Shown here: in pieces, positions 32,438 through 45,436 of the stretch
Position numbering within the stretch: position 1 is the first letter of the stretch
How the letters are laid out: each line of letters opens with the position of its first letter
Source of the DNA: Zanthoxylum bungeanum
Taxonomy: Eukaryota > Streptophyta > Magnoliopsida > Sapindales > Rutaceae
Direction of reading: 5' to 3'
DNA: 64,000 nucleotides
Assembly: GCA_019454045.1 (NCBI GenBank)
Contig: SKCR01033445.1
Coordinates: forward strand, 62,001 to 126,000
Position numbers and translations under genes: made by a program
Notes under the pieces: model-generated
Told to the model about the DNA's origin: nothing
Databases searched by the model: none
The model's input: the letters and a program-made list of their open reading frames with translations, nothing else

Positions 32438-35400
32438 ATCTCCTATTTGGCCTATAGCCAATCACTCAAGTGTCCTACACCCGAACTATGTACGGTTCGC
32501 TCAAACTTCTGCAGAGAAAATGCTTTCATCAGCGGATTTGCAGTGTTATCATCTGATGCGATTTATTCGATCATCACATCGTCACGATGTATGATCTAAA
32601 CGAATTAGATGAATATTTGAAGTATATATCTAGATCGTTGATGAGACCATTAATTCTTTAGCCTGTGCTGTAGCCTAACTCAGCTGCTAACAGAACTTCT
32701 CCCAATCTGATTAGGATTATTATCAATCCAAAAGGCTTCTATTGCTGCCTCAGCTGCAGCAATATTCCGCTTTTGTTGTTTATTCGGCAACAGTATCTTG
32801 CTTGGAAGATTTCCAGCTCACTGTTCCGTTATTCAAACTATATAGTACCATTATTACGATTTATAGTCATTTTCATCGGTTAGGATACTTGCAGCAGTAA
32901 ATCCAGTCACTTCAAGTTATCCTCCTCCATAGCTTAAGAAAGCATCCTTAGATCATCTAAGATACTTAAAGATGTTCTTAACATCAATCCAGTGACTATC
33001 ACTTGGATTGGCCTGATTGTGACTCCATATGGTCAAAGCATATGAGACACCAGGTCGCGTACATTTATCAATATACGAGTTCTCGGAGAGTGCCAACAAA
33101 TTTTAGATTTATCCCAGTAGATCCTTATTCCTAGAATAAAGGTTGTCTCTCCCAAGAATTCTACAGAGAATTTTCATGAAAGCCAAGCTTTCACCGATTA
33201 TATTATGGGAATGTCATTTCCAAGAAATGATATGTCATCATTTTAGGACAATCACTATCAGTGCGCTCCCACTAACCTCCTTATATACACAAGAATTACT
33301 ATCGTTTTGAATTAAATCATATACCATTATGATTACATCAAAACGATAGTTCCAAGAACGCAATGCTTGCTTCAATCCATAAATGGATCGAATTAACTTG
33401 TAAACCTTGTTTGCTTATTTTGGTACGACAAAACCGTAAGGATGTTGTAAACATCCTCCAAAAGGTTTCCGTTTAAGGAAAGCGATTTTGACGTTCAGCT
33501 GCCATATTTCATAAATGAAACATGCAGCATTAGCAAGCATTATCCAAATGGATTTAATCATGGCAATGAGTAAAAGGTTTCGTCGTAATCGACACAATGT
33601 TGATAACGATACCTTTTCGCTACAAGCCCAGCTCAGTACGTTGGTATGTTGCCTTCCATGTTTGTCTTCCTTGAAGACTTATATAGTACCAATGGGCACA
33701 ATGTCTTGCGGTATTTCAACTAGTATCCAAACTTGGTTGGTATACATGGAATCCATTTCGGACTTCATGGCACTTTGCCATAATAGGGAGTTGACAACTT
33801 GTATCACTTCCTCATACGTAGTCAGTTCGTATTCCTCAATAAGATTGACATCTTTATGAGGTGAGATCAGAAACCCATATCCCAGGTTGTTTTCTGACTC
33901 TCTCCGACTTACGTGGTTCTTGTGTATTCGAAGATTATTGGTATAGTTTCATCCTTGATGAACTATCTGTGTTCCATAAGGAATCGGTGCCTGGAATAGT
34001 ATTACTCTGATTTTCATCGAGTTTTACTTTCCTCCCACTTACCACTGCATATCGGTATTCCTCTTAGGAAAACTGCATAGTGAGCAACAATTAAATTGTT
34101 CTCATGTGAGTTGTATAAGTACTATACTTTGGTTACCCTAGGATAACCCACAACTTAGGCACTTATCCGATTTGGGTTTTAGTTTGGTATCATCCAAACA
34201 TATGCCTAGCATTCCCAAATCTTCAAGAATGAGAAAACCCAGTTTCTTTCCTGTTCATATTTAATATGAAGTCTGTCTAACAGATTTTTATGGAACCTTA
34301 TTCAAAATAAATTTTGCAATGTATAATGCGTGTCCCTAGAAGGAAAATGGTAGCTCAGAGCGACTCATGATTAACCTTACTATGTCCAACAAGGTTCGGT
34401 TTCTCCGTTCGGACACACCGCTCAATTGAGGTGTTCCAGGAGGATTCCACTTTGAAATAATACTATACTCTTTCAAGTATTTGAGAAACTTATTGCTTAA
34501 GTATTTTCCATCATGGTCTAACCATGACGCTTTTAATACTTTAGCCGGTCTGTCTGTCTACTTCGTGTCGAAACTATTTTGAATTCATCAAAAGTTTATG
34601 ATCCGTGTTTCACAAGAAACACATAACCATAACGCGATGCCACATCCGTAAAGGTTATGAAGTATTCATATCCACCTCTAGCCTAGCTAGATATGGGCTC
34701 ACTTATGTCACTATGAACGAGGGCTTACAGATCGGTGGCACTTACACTTTTACCAAGTAAACGGTATTTTAGGCACTTTGCCTAATAAACTAGATTCGTA
34801 GACATTATTTGAATAGAATCAAATCCGTCCTAGTATCCACTCTTCAAAAGTATGGATATACGAGTCTTGTTTAATGTGTCCTAGACAACAATGCCACAAA
34901 TAAGTCTCATCTGATTAAATCAGTTTGAGCTATTTGTTTGTCATGTCATATGTATGAGATTCATTTATATTCAAAATATAAATATTGTTATTCACATCTA
35001 ATGTGCTTATCTCAATATCATCTTTATAAAATGAAACACTTTAGTGTTCTAGAATATAAAGGTATATCTGCAACGGATTAAACCCTGATATAGAGATAAT
35101 GTTTCTAGTCAAACTAGTTACATTGTAACAGTTTCCTAATTTAAGTACTCACCCGAAGGGTAGTTCCTAAACTTAGGTCTCTACGGTTAAAAAAGTGACT
35201 CTCGTCCCGTTTTCATTTCACAGAAAAATCTCAACTGAAGTCAGTATCCTGCTTATCAGCAGATTCTGCACACCAGTACATATATTTATGTACCACATCC
35301 AGTATCTAAAATCTAATTTTAATACTAGTAGTGAACATGTTGATGACAAACATATTTGAAGTCGGAGCCTTGCCCGTTTTCAATTCCTTCATGTCTGCCT

Positions 35401-35993
35401 TGTCCATATGGCAGTCACGCTTCCAGTGACCCCGTTTGCCACAGCTTAAGCAGACATTTTGGGATATGTCCTATGTCTTCCCAGAAGATTATAATGATTT
35501 TGTCTTTTCCCCTTTTCCACACCCCAGAAGCGTTTGGCCAAGCCTTGGCCTTCTGGGATGTCGAAGTAAGATGCGTCTTGCGCTTCTTGCCCTATTGCAA
35601 ACTCTGGCTTTGTCTCCTTGAGTATAGCCATTAACTCTCCAAGAGTTTTCTATTGCAATTTGTACTTCTAAGATCTAAGGATAGATCTATGAAGATCCTT
35701 CAATTTCAATATCATACTATAAGGATCTAATCCTTAGTTCTGAACTAAGAAATTAAGGAGTCTTTGCGGCAAGCATAACGGATTAAGCACTAAAGTTATC
35801 ATCACATGAATATTCCAAATATCATGTTCTACTATTTGCTCAACTCCGGGCTTAGGCTCGAGACGTCACTCTATCAAATAAAGTAATTTCTCGGTCTCCA
35901 GGACTATCCTGAGATTTTATTCCCAATGTGAAAATTAAAGCCGTTTAAAAAACATTTTCTCCCAGGATTATGTTCTAAACGCTAATCTTTCAT
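32438..35993 (-). pseudogene. Decayed gag-pol of element E
   Basis: Order on the - strand: gag start near 35993 (weakly like F gag), gag end with SYFDIPEGQGLAKRFWG (35446-35631), integrase with WLDHDGKYLS, NPPGTPQLSGVSER and NRTLL (about 34387-34560), then RT with QLNVKIAFLKRKPFGGCLQH (33415-33597) and remnants toward the LTR. No frame exceeds about 62 codons, so no protein can be made. The RT segment carries an extra base after FL, shared with element G. Confidence 0.8.
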
Positions 35994-38321
35994 TTATCTT
36001 GATTCCAATAGTCTAACTATCAAATCAACGATTTTAGGTACTATTTAATATAATGATTACTATAGTCTAACTATATAATCAACTATAATTTAAATTGGTT
36101 AAATTCAAATATATTGATTACTATAATCCAATTATATAATCAACTATAATTGAAGTAGTTTGAATACAGTCCAACTGTTTTATTAAAACAACAATTAAAT
36201 ATTAGTCTAACTAATATATTAATTTGATGACGAAAAATTTGAAATGAGCGCGTATTGACAAGTATCTAAACGAATATTGCAAATTTAATACTTGCCTCCC
36301 ACTATTTTTCGGCGAGCCTCTAACCCTCTGTTGAGTACTCGGGAAACCTTGTTTCCTAGTGGGCTAGGATCCCGTTAAATAACACACAATCTTGACTTTG
36401 GCCAACAAATTGTATGATAATTAACTAGGTAGATCTCTAAGATCAATTGGATCCCATCCAATTCCTAGATCCAGTAGGTGGACATCCAAGTCCGAAACAT
36501 ATATCTTATATATGCCAATATATCCAATATATTCCCTAACATTTTTCCTCTGAATCAATTAAGCCTTGGCTTTGGCACAACAAACTTAATGATTCCAGTT
36601 AAGCGGTACCCATTGACTTTGGAAAGCTTCATAATCGATGTCGATGGACAAGAAATGATCTTGACTTTGGCCAACAAATCACAACTTGGACAAGACACAC
36701 GATATGGAACAAAGCCTTCATGATTCAAACACATCCGCGATGGACAAAGGTCTTGACTTTGGCCAACAAACCAATGCCAATCTTGGATCTTGAGTAAGAA
36801 TCACTCAATGGAAGGAAAAATGCTTAATATGTTTTGAGGGTTTTTCTCGTAATTGGCAACCAATTATTTATCTTTGTTAAGGTCTCATCATCATACACCC
36901 TTAAACATGCATTCTAAAAACATAATAAGGCGCGTATAAATAAAATAATAATGATATGCGGATGGATACTTAACACATTTTGTTCCTAGAACAAATCTCT
37001 CATTTTCCTCTCTCCCTCTAGCACAAATATTACTTCTACCCAATTACATAAAACTTCTAAAGAAACCACATTTACATTGAGGGGAATAGGTGAGAAGAGA
37101 AATACAAAGAGTCAAGAGGTAATAGGCTGGACACGCAGGTCCAATTTAATAAATTCTAAATTTATTACAATAATTTCCAAAATTGCCCTCACCCATCTAA
37201 TATCCATCCGATATACATTATTCATACATCGCATCCATGTATTCACACAAAGCATGTTATCAATCAATCTAATCCAATTAATTAATCTGAAATTAATGAT
37301 CATCCAATGTTCAAACAACGATTTGATTTTGCGCGAGTCCAACTCGTTTTACGAATAAGTACTCAAAGTACGAATTCTTGAATTATATTAAACTACAATA
37401 TTAAATCCAATTGAATTTGTATTTAATACTAATTCTATATTTAATTCTAAATTAAATAACTTTTTAATGTGCCTTTACGACTTAGATTCCAAATCTAATC
37501 GTTACGGGTCCCAAAGCCCAATTAACATCCAATGTCAATTTAATTAAAGTCCAATTGGCTTTCAATTAATTTCATAAGGCATGGACTTTGGTCAATATGG
37601 GTCAAACCCAAATACTAAAGCCCATTTAAGGAATCACCCTTATTTGCCAAGAAACCAATTTAGGCCAATTAGGCCCAATTAAAATTAAAGGTCCACTTAA
37701 TTATATTTGGACTTTATGGATATGGTTTTGGGCCCAATTGGATCCAACCAATTAGCCTAAACCAAACTTGGCCCAACCAAGCCCATTAAGCCCAAATACA
37801 ACTTTACAAGCCCAATTCCAAATTTGGCCCAATTAATTAAATTACAAAATTCCAAATTTCACAATTAAATTAATTAAAGTGTATGCCATAATTAATTAAC
37901 CAAATTAATATTTCCAAAACATCAATTTACATAATTAATTATGCTTATCATCATCAACTTATGTCCAACACAATTGAATCAAAAAATCAACTCATTTTAC
38001 ATGTTTATCATTCACGGCAATTAGGGATTTTTCATGTCCGATTCCGAATTCAATCCAATTAAATCCTAAATCAACATTTCCCAAATAATTCCAACTCATC
38101 CAATGATCAAAATCAAAAATCACCATGACATTAGGGCACCTCCAAGTTTCGGCCAAGCCTATATTTTGGGGAAAAATTGATCCAATCCATTTTTCACAAA
38201 ATTGATCACAAACAACTCCAAGTCATCCATATACAAGCATGCTCAAACAAGTAATTTAGTCAAAACTTGCTCAAATCCAATTTACCCAAATTTTACCCTA
38301 AGTATATTTCAAGCTCAAAAT
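35994..38321 (-). other. Leader region of element E
   Basis: Non-coding region of about 2.3 kb between primer site and gag. It contains three exact copies of CTTGACTTTGGCCAACAA (36391, 36660, 36752) and repeated GGCCCAATT blocks near 37650-37830. No supported ORF. Confidence 0.7.
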
Positions 38322-38334
38322 GGCTCTGATACCA
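38322..38334 (-). other. Primer-binding site of element E
   Basis: Reads TGGTATCAGAGCC on the - strand, one base from the LTR. This matches the 3' end of initiator tRNA-Met and is the standard copia primer site. Confidence 0.92.
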
Positions 38335-38335
38335 T

Positions 38336-40315
38336 TGTTAGGATTCTAAGGTCAAACCCAAGATCAATTTAAGCATAGAAACATGTGTGAATACTCAAAA
38401 GAAGTATGGCGGAATCATACTTACAATGATCGGCTTTTGCGATGTGAGGAACAAAAAAAATTTCTCCTTGGCTCCTCCATTGAAGCTCATGGCAATGGCA
38501 TGTTTTTGCGCTCCATTTGTGTTCTTCAAGCTCCAAGCTTTGGTGAGCATTCCATGCCCATGGGTGGGTTTCCCTATCACCTTTGGATGACTCCTTAGTG
38601 TGCTAGCACCTTGGAAAATTTGCCACAAATTCTTCCATGGCTTCTCCTTGCTCACAACATTGAAGAAAATAAAAGAGAGAAGAAATGGCCCAAGGCCGAA
38701 TGGTGGAAGGAGGGAGAGAGAGAGGAAAGTCAAGTGTGTTGGTTGTTTTGATTTCAAAAATCAAAAATAAGATATACCAAAATTTTGGTAAATCATCTCC
38801 CATCATTACCAACTTGGAGTGTTTAACACACTATCACCAACCACCAACTTCTATCACTATAAAGTGATAAAGTTGACTAGTGATGTGACTTGATGTGACT
38901 TGTGGGCCACACCTGATTCGAAATACGAGTGGGCCTGCAAACACTCCCGGCCTCGGGTTCGATAATTCAGAATTAACGAATTTTCCGTTGCGACGTAATT
39001 AAATCAAATTTAATTAAATAATTATGCCTAGCAAAATTACTATTCACGTCGCTAGCGAATTAATTCTAAATTAACTCGTTCGCCCGAATTAAAATCCAAT
39101 TTTAATTCTGCGTCGAAATCTAATTTCATTTAATATATCGAATATATTATTTTATCGATTAATTCCAAATTAATCCTTCTCTCTCTCAAATAGTATTTTA
39201 TCTTAGATAAAATATCTCTGTAATTAATCCCAGATTAATTTTCTCTCTCATTAATTAATCCCATATTAATAATGTGCGAGTCATACATCATCGGTGAATC
39301 TTCGGGAAGCGACCTATGAGATCCCTGGATATGTTGGCAGTAAATCCGATCGTCGGACTATCCGAACACGTACGTACCTAGTACTACGTTTTTACCGATT
39401 TACAAGACATGGTTGGCTTCTAGCAAAGCACCGTGCCTACCCAATTCTCCAGAAATATTCTTAAAGGAATATGTAATCTATATCAGGCGTAGTATACGTA
39501 GTATTGCGTATTACGATCCAGCATCGGATGTCACGTGCTAGGCCTGGGGCTGGAATTGTGTCCGCCCCGTACGAAGCACATATCGGATCTCTGGTAACTA
39601 GTCTATATAATCAGATAATCATGACCTATTCATATTTTCCCGATGACTGCAGTACATAAGAGCACAAGTTCCGTATCCTACGTGATCATCATCTCCACTA
39701 TGACTGGAGTGATACTTCTGTCTTGACATCACACCCAATACACTACGATTCTCAATATACTCAGAAAAGGCGTACATAGAACCTGTTAAAGCCCTGGACG
39801 ACCAAAACCAAAGTATATTGATTGTCGCAAGTATTAGCGGTGCAAGTCTCAGGTTAAGACCAAATACACCTACCCTGATTCGGACTTCCATAGACACATA
39901 GTCATACTACCAATGGAATTCCGAGGGGTCTATCCAGAGCAAAGTTGTTTCCGTACCATCGGTAAACACAACCTCCAATTACACTTGCATGAGTATCCAA
40001 TACCCAAATATATGAGAACTATGATGTTATGCTCCCACAACGCGCACAAGTGTAATACTAGTCTATTCCGCATTATCGATGTCCAATCTCGATAATACTA
40101 TGACTATGGATATTTAATGATTAAACCTTCGTGGATTGATACTGTCTCATAACATCTCAATCCGGAACTAATCATAAGGACTTTTTATCATTTATATATC
40201 TTGGTAATCTAATTATAAATGATAAAAGAGCAATTTCCTTTCTCACATAGTTAATTTGTACAACAACACCATGATCTGTACAAATAGTGATGCTATGGGT
40301 CATAATTGTCCAACA
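38336..40315 (-). repeat. 5' LTR of element E
   Basis: 1980 bp, nearly identical to 30458-32437. Palindrome array at about 38995-39275; hairpin at about 40191-40228 with one extra T in the left arm. Confidence 0.92.
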
Positions 40316-41078
40316 AAATTCGTCTAGAATAGAGAACGCGATTAATTTGGAATTAATCGGCAAAGTAAATTTAATAGTTAAATTGGATTTTACTATTTAA
40401 TTTATTAATTTAGGCTAAAATAATATATCAGATATATTAATTGAAATTGGATTTCAGTACGAAATTAAATTGGATTTTAATTCAAGCGAACGAATTAATT
40501 TAGACTTAATTCGCAAGCGACTTTCGTAATAATTTTGTGAGGCATAATTATTTAATTAAATTTGATTTAATTATTTAGCGACGGAAAATTCGTTTAGTCA
40601 GATTAAACGAACCTGAGCCCAAAGTGTGTTGTGCATGCCAACTTAGATTTGGAATTTAAATGGGTGGGACCCAAGACTTACATCAACTTGTCAAAGATTG
40701 ATGGAGGTAGTTGGCAACATTTATTAACTCCTTTAATAACACACAACCACCAACTTTGGAAGTTAATTTTGTATTAGTTTTGGAAAACAAAAACACAATA
40801 TTCCCTCTCTTCTCCATTGTAAAAATTGTGACCCTCTTTTCTCTTTTGAAATTTTTGTTGCAAAAATTTCAAGCAAGCTAGCACTTGGGAGTCTCTTTAA
40901 GGTGATAGGGAAACTCACCCATGAGTTTGGAACAACAAAGAAAGCTTGGAGCTTCTACATCCGATGAGAAATTTCGAACTTCTCTACCGAGCAATGTAAG
41001 TAATTTCCGTAACTTATCTTGTAATATTCACACAATAATCACGCTTAGAGATCATGTGGCATGTCTAGGACATTAACA
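40316..41078 (+). repeat. 5' LTR of element F, second part
   Basis: Resumes after E with the duplicated AAATT, then GATTAATTTGGAATTAATC and further palindromes, and ends ACATTAACA before the primer site. With part one the restored LTR length is about 1.91 kb. Confidence 0.85.
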
Positions 41079-41079
41079 A

Positions 41080-41091
41080 TGGTATCTGAGC
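41080..41091 (+). other. Primer-binding site of element F
   Basis: TGGTATCTGAGC, one mismatch from TGGTATCAGAGC, placed one base after the LTR. Fixes F as + strand. Confidence 0.85.
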
Positions 41092-43341
41092 GAGATCTAA
41101 GCTTGATTTGAATTCTAGGGTTCTAAACTTTAATTTGGGATTTTTTTACTTGGAGCATGATTTGTCTAAATTGATTGCTTGGTTGTGTTAGTATGATGAT
41201 GAATTGGATTTATGCATCTTTCGAATTGAGATAAATTGATTAGATCAAAAATCCCCAATTCCTATGTCATGGCCGAATGCACCCTAGATAATGTTCATGG
41301 TGATTTTTTGAATTTGACAATTGGATATGCTAATTGGCATGAAATTTAATGTTAATTGTTGATTTAATTGGATTGAAATCAAAATTGGATGTTAATTTCA
41401 TGTATTGTCGTGAACTTGAGCATGTTGGAATGAGTTGATTTTGCTTCAATTTGTGTTGGACATGAGTTGGATAATTAAAGCATGATTAATTAGTTTAATT
41501 GATGTTTTGGAAATATTAGTTTAATTAATTAATTATGGAAATTACACTTTAATTAAAATTAATATGATATTTAAAATATTATGTTAATAAATATTAGTCT
41601 TTAAATTGGATTGAACTAATTATGTTGTTTTTGGGCTTAATGGGCTTGGTTGGGCCAAGTTTGGTTTTGGTCAATTGGGTTGGATCCAATTGGGCCTAAA
41701 ACCATTTCCATAAAGTCCAAATATGATTATTGGGCCTTTAAAAATTTAATTGGGCCTAATGGGCCAAAATTGATTTTTGGGCAAATGGTGATTCCTAATT
41801 GGGCCTTGGCTTTTGGGTTGGATCCATAATGGCCAAAGCCCACGCCTAAAGAATTAATTGAAAGCTCATTGGACTTTAATTGAATAGTATTGTATACTAA
41901 TTGGGCCTTTGAGACTCATTAAGATTGGATTTGGAATCCAAGTCTAAAAGGCACCATTAAAAGTGTAATTATTTAATTTGGAATTAAAAATGAATTAGTA
42001 TTGGATACAATTTAAATTGGATTTAAAATTATAGTTCGATATAATTCAAGAATACTTACTTTGAGTATTTATTCTTAAACGAGTTGGACTCACGCAAATC
42101 AAATCGTTGTTTGAACATTGGATGGTCATTAATCAAAGATTCATTAATTGGATTAGATTTATTGACAGCATGCCTTGTGTGAATACTTGGATGTATTTGT
42201 ATGAATAATGTATATCGGATGGATATCAGAAGGGTGGGGGCAATTTTGAAAATTATTGTAATAAATTTAGAATTTATTAAATTGGACTTGCGTGTCCAGC
42301 CTATTATCTCTTTACTCTTTGTATTTCTCTTCTCACCAATTCCCCCCAATGTTAATGAGGTTTCTTTAATGTATTATGTAATTGGGTAGAAGTATGAATA
42401 GTGCTAGCGGGAGAGAGGAAAGTGAGAGATTTGTTCTAGGAACAAATTGTTAAATATCCATCCGTATATCATTATTAATTTATTCAGGCCTTATTATGCT
42501 TTTAGAATGCATGCTTAAGGGTGTATGATGAGACCTAATCAAAGATAATAAATTGATTGCCAATTTATGTAAAAAAACCTTCACTTTAATATTAAGCGTT
42601 TTCATTCTATTGAGTGGTTCTCTCTCAAGATCCAAGATTGGCATTGGTTTGTTGTCCAAAGTCAAGATCATTGTCTATCTTGGATGTGTTTGAACCACGA
42701 AAGCTTTGTTACATATCGCATGTCTTGGGAAGTTGTGATTTGTTGGCCAAATTCAAGGTCACTTCTGTACATCGACGTGGATTACGAAGCTTTCCCACTG
42801 TCAATGGGTCGCGCTTAACTGGAATCATCAAGCTTGTTGAGCCAAAGCTAAGGCTTAGTTGATTTAGAGGAAAATGTTAGGAAATATATATTGGATATAT
42901 ATCTCTGACTTGGAGGTCCACCTACCGGATCTAGGAATTCGATGGGATCCAATTGATCTTAGAGATCTACCTAGTTAAGTTTCATACAGCTTGTTGGCCA
43001 AAGTCAAGGTTGTGTGTTATTTAACGGGATCCTAGCCCACAAGGGAACTAGGTTTCCCGAGTACTCCACAGAGGGTTAGAGGCTCGCCGAAAAATAGTGG
43101 GAGGTCAGTATTAAATTTACAATTTCTTTTAATACTTGCTTACACGCGCTCTTTTATTTTATTTATCGTCGTTATAAATATATATTAGTTGGACTTATAT
43201 TGAATATTGCTTTCTTTGAACAGTTAGACTGTACAAGACACTACTCCACTTGTAGTTGGTCATATAGTTAGACTATAGTAACCATTATATTTTGAGTGTA
43301 CCCAAAATCGTTGATTGGATAGTTGGAATATTGCAATCGAG
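41092..43341 (+). other. Leader region of element F
   Basis: Non-coding, about 2.25 kb. Three copies of TTGTTGGCCAAAGTCAAG occur at 42649, 42740 and 42991 (the first two with one change each). Also carries AATTGGGCC-type repeats near 41640-41800. It ends just before the gag ATG at 43342. Confidence 0.7.
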
Positions 43342-43356
43342 ATGGCTGGAAAGATT

Positions 43357-45436
43357 TGTTGGTTTTATCTAGGTCCCAAGATCATCAAACAAGCATGAAT
43401 AAGTGTAAAATACATATCAAAGAAGTTGCGGAATACTTACATTGATCGGTCGAGACGATTTGGTGAAGAAAAAATTGATTTTGCTCCTCCAAAAACGCAA
43501 CTGCAGTGACCAGTCCACTGCCTCACGTTTTTCAGTTTTGGTTCACTTTTTGAGCTTCGAATCTTCGTCGTTTGATTCCCGGCTCGTGGGTGAGTTTCCC
43601 TAACACCTTCGTATGTCTCCTAGGAGTGTGCTAGCACTTGGATTTTGCCACAAAATCCTCAAAATTGGCTCACCATTTTCGCCCAAGCAGTGGCAGTTCA
43701 CTGCCTTGTGCGTGAGCTTTAGGGAGAGAAAAAAAAGAGATGAAGATTATGTGTTAGTTGGATTAGAAAAGTGTGTAAATGTTTGGTTTATATATTTTCC
43801 AAAATATATTAATGATTTACCAATTAATTTTCAAAAGTCAAATGGTGTAAATCATTTAATTGATTTCTAAAATCAATTCATTTACCAAACATTCCAACCA
43901 CTCCACTAACTCACATCAAGTCACATCTTTCATTCTATCAAGTGACAAGTTGTCACATCACTCAAAGTGACATTTGATTTGACGCTTGATGTGACGCTAG
44001 ATGCGACTAGCGATTTGACGCTTGATTTGATTTGCCGCACTCGAATTCGAAATACGAATGCGCTCGCAAATAATCTCGGGCTCGGGTTCGCTAATTCTAA
44101 ATTAACGAATTTTACCGTTGCGTCGTAATTAAATGATTACGCCTAGCGATTTCACTATTCACGTCGCTAACGAATTAATTCTAAATTAATTCGCTCGCCC
44201 GAATTAAAATCTAATTTTAATTTCGCGTCGAAATCCAATTACGATTGATATATCAATATATCAATTTACCCGATTAATTCTAAATCAATGTTTCTCTCTT
44301 TAGACGATATTTTATCCCAAATAAAATATCTCCGTAATTAATCCCAGATTAATTTTCTCTCTCATCAAATTAATCCCAGATTAATTATGAGTGCGAGTCA
44401 TACGTCATCGGTGTATCATTGGGAAGCGACCCATGAGATCCCCGAATATGTTGGCAGTAAATACGGTCGTCGGACTATCCGAACACGTAAGTACCAAGTA
44501 CTACGTTTTACCGATTCATAAGACAAGGTTAGCTTCTAGCAAAACGCCATGCCTACCCAATTCTCCGGAAATATTCTTACAGGAATATATAGATCTGTAT
44601 CAGGCGTAGTATACAGTAGTATTGTGCATATCGGCCCAGTATCGGATAGTCACGTGCTAGGCCTGGGGCTGGATAAGTGTCTGCCCCGTACGAAGCACAT
44701 GTCGGATGTCTGGTAACTAGTCTCTATAATCGGATATACATGACCTTGTCATAATATCCCGATGGCTGCAGCACCTCAGAGTACTAATACCGTATCCTGC
44801 GTGACATCATCTCCACTATGACTGGAGTGATACTTCTGTCTTGACATCACACCCAATACTCTACGATTCTCAATATACTCAGCTTCGGCGTACACAGAAC
44901 CGGTTAGAGTCCTAGACGACCTCAACTAAAGTATATTGATTGTCGTAAGCATTAGCGGTGCAAGTCTCAGGTTAAGACCAAATACACCTACCCTGATTTC
45001 GGATTCCCATAGACACATAGTCATAATACCAATGGGATTCCGAGGGGTCTATCCAGAGCGAAGCTATTTCCCGTACCATCGGTGAAACACAACCTCCTAT
45101 CGCACTTGCATGAGTATCCAATACCCAAATATATGAGAACTATGCTGTTGTGCCCTCACAACGTGCACAAGTGCAATACTAACCTATTCCGTATTATCGA
45201 TGTCCAGTCTCGATAATACTACGACTAGGGATATTTAATGATTAATCCTTCGTGGACTGATACTGTCTCATATCATCTCAATCCAGGAACTAATCATATG
45301 GACCTCTCTTCATTTATATATCTAAGGTGATCTAATCACAAATGATGAGAGTGCAATTTCCTTGTCACATAGTTAATTTGTACAACATCACTATGATCTG
45401 TACAAATAGTGACGCTATGGGTCATATTATCCAACA
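43357..45436 (-). repeat. 3' LTR of element G
   Basis: 2080 bp. Its inner border at 45437 is followed by CTCCCACTTGG (purine tract on the - strand). Hairpin at 45304-45351 and palindromes at about 44100-44385 correspond to those of E, but the outer third of the LTR differs from E. Confidence 0.92.

Larger units (their letters stand above)
30458..40315 (-). mobile_element. Element E: Ty1/copia retrotransposon, - strand, inside the LTR of F
   Basis: Two 1980-bp LTRs (30458-32437, 38336-40315), flanked by AAATT at 30453-30457 and 40316-40320. The primer site TGGTATCAGAGCC reads on the - strand next to the right LTR, so the element runs right to left. The interior (5.9 kb) holds decayed gag, integrase and RT pieces in copia order. 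E and F are the same family. LTRs differ at about 6 of the first ~190 bases by eye. Confidence 0.92.

Noticed and set aside
40316..43341. Treating 40316-43356 as a separate copia element from 29306-30457
   Set aside because: The AAATT duplications around E show that the two pieces are one LTR split by E, and the gag start at 43342 continues at 53362 after G.
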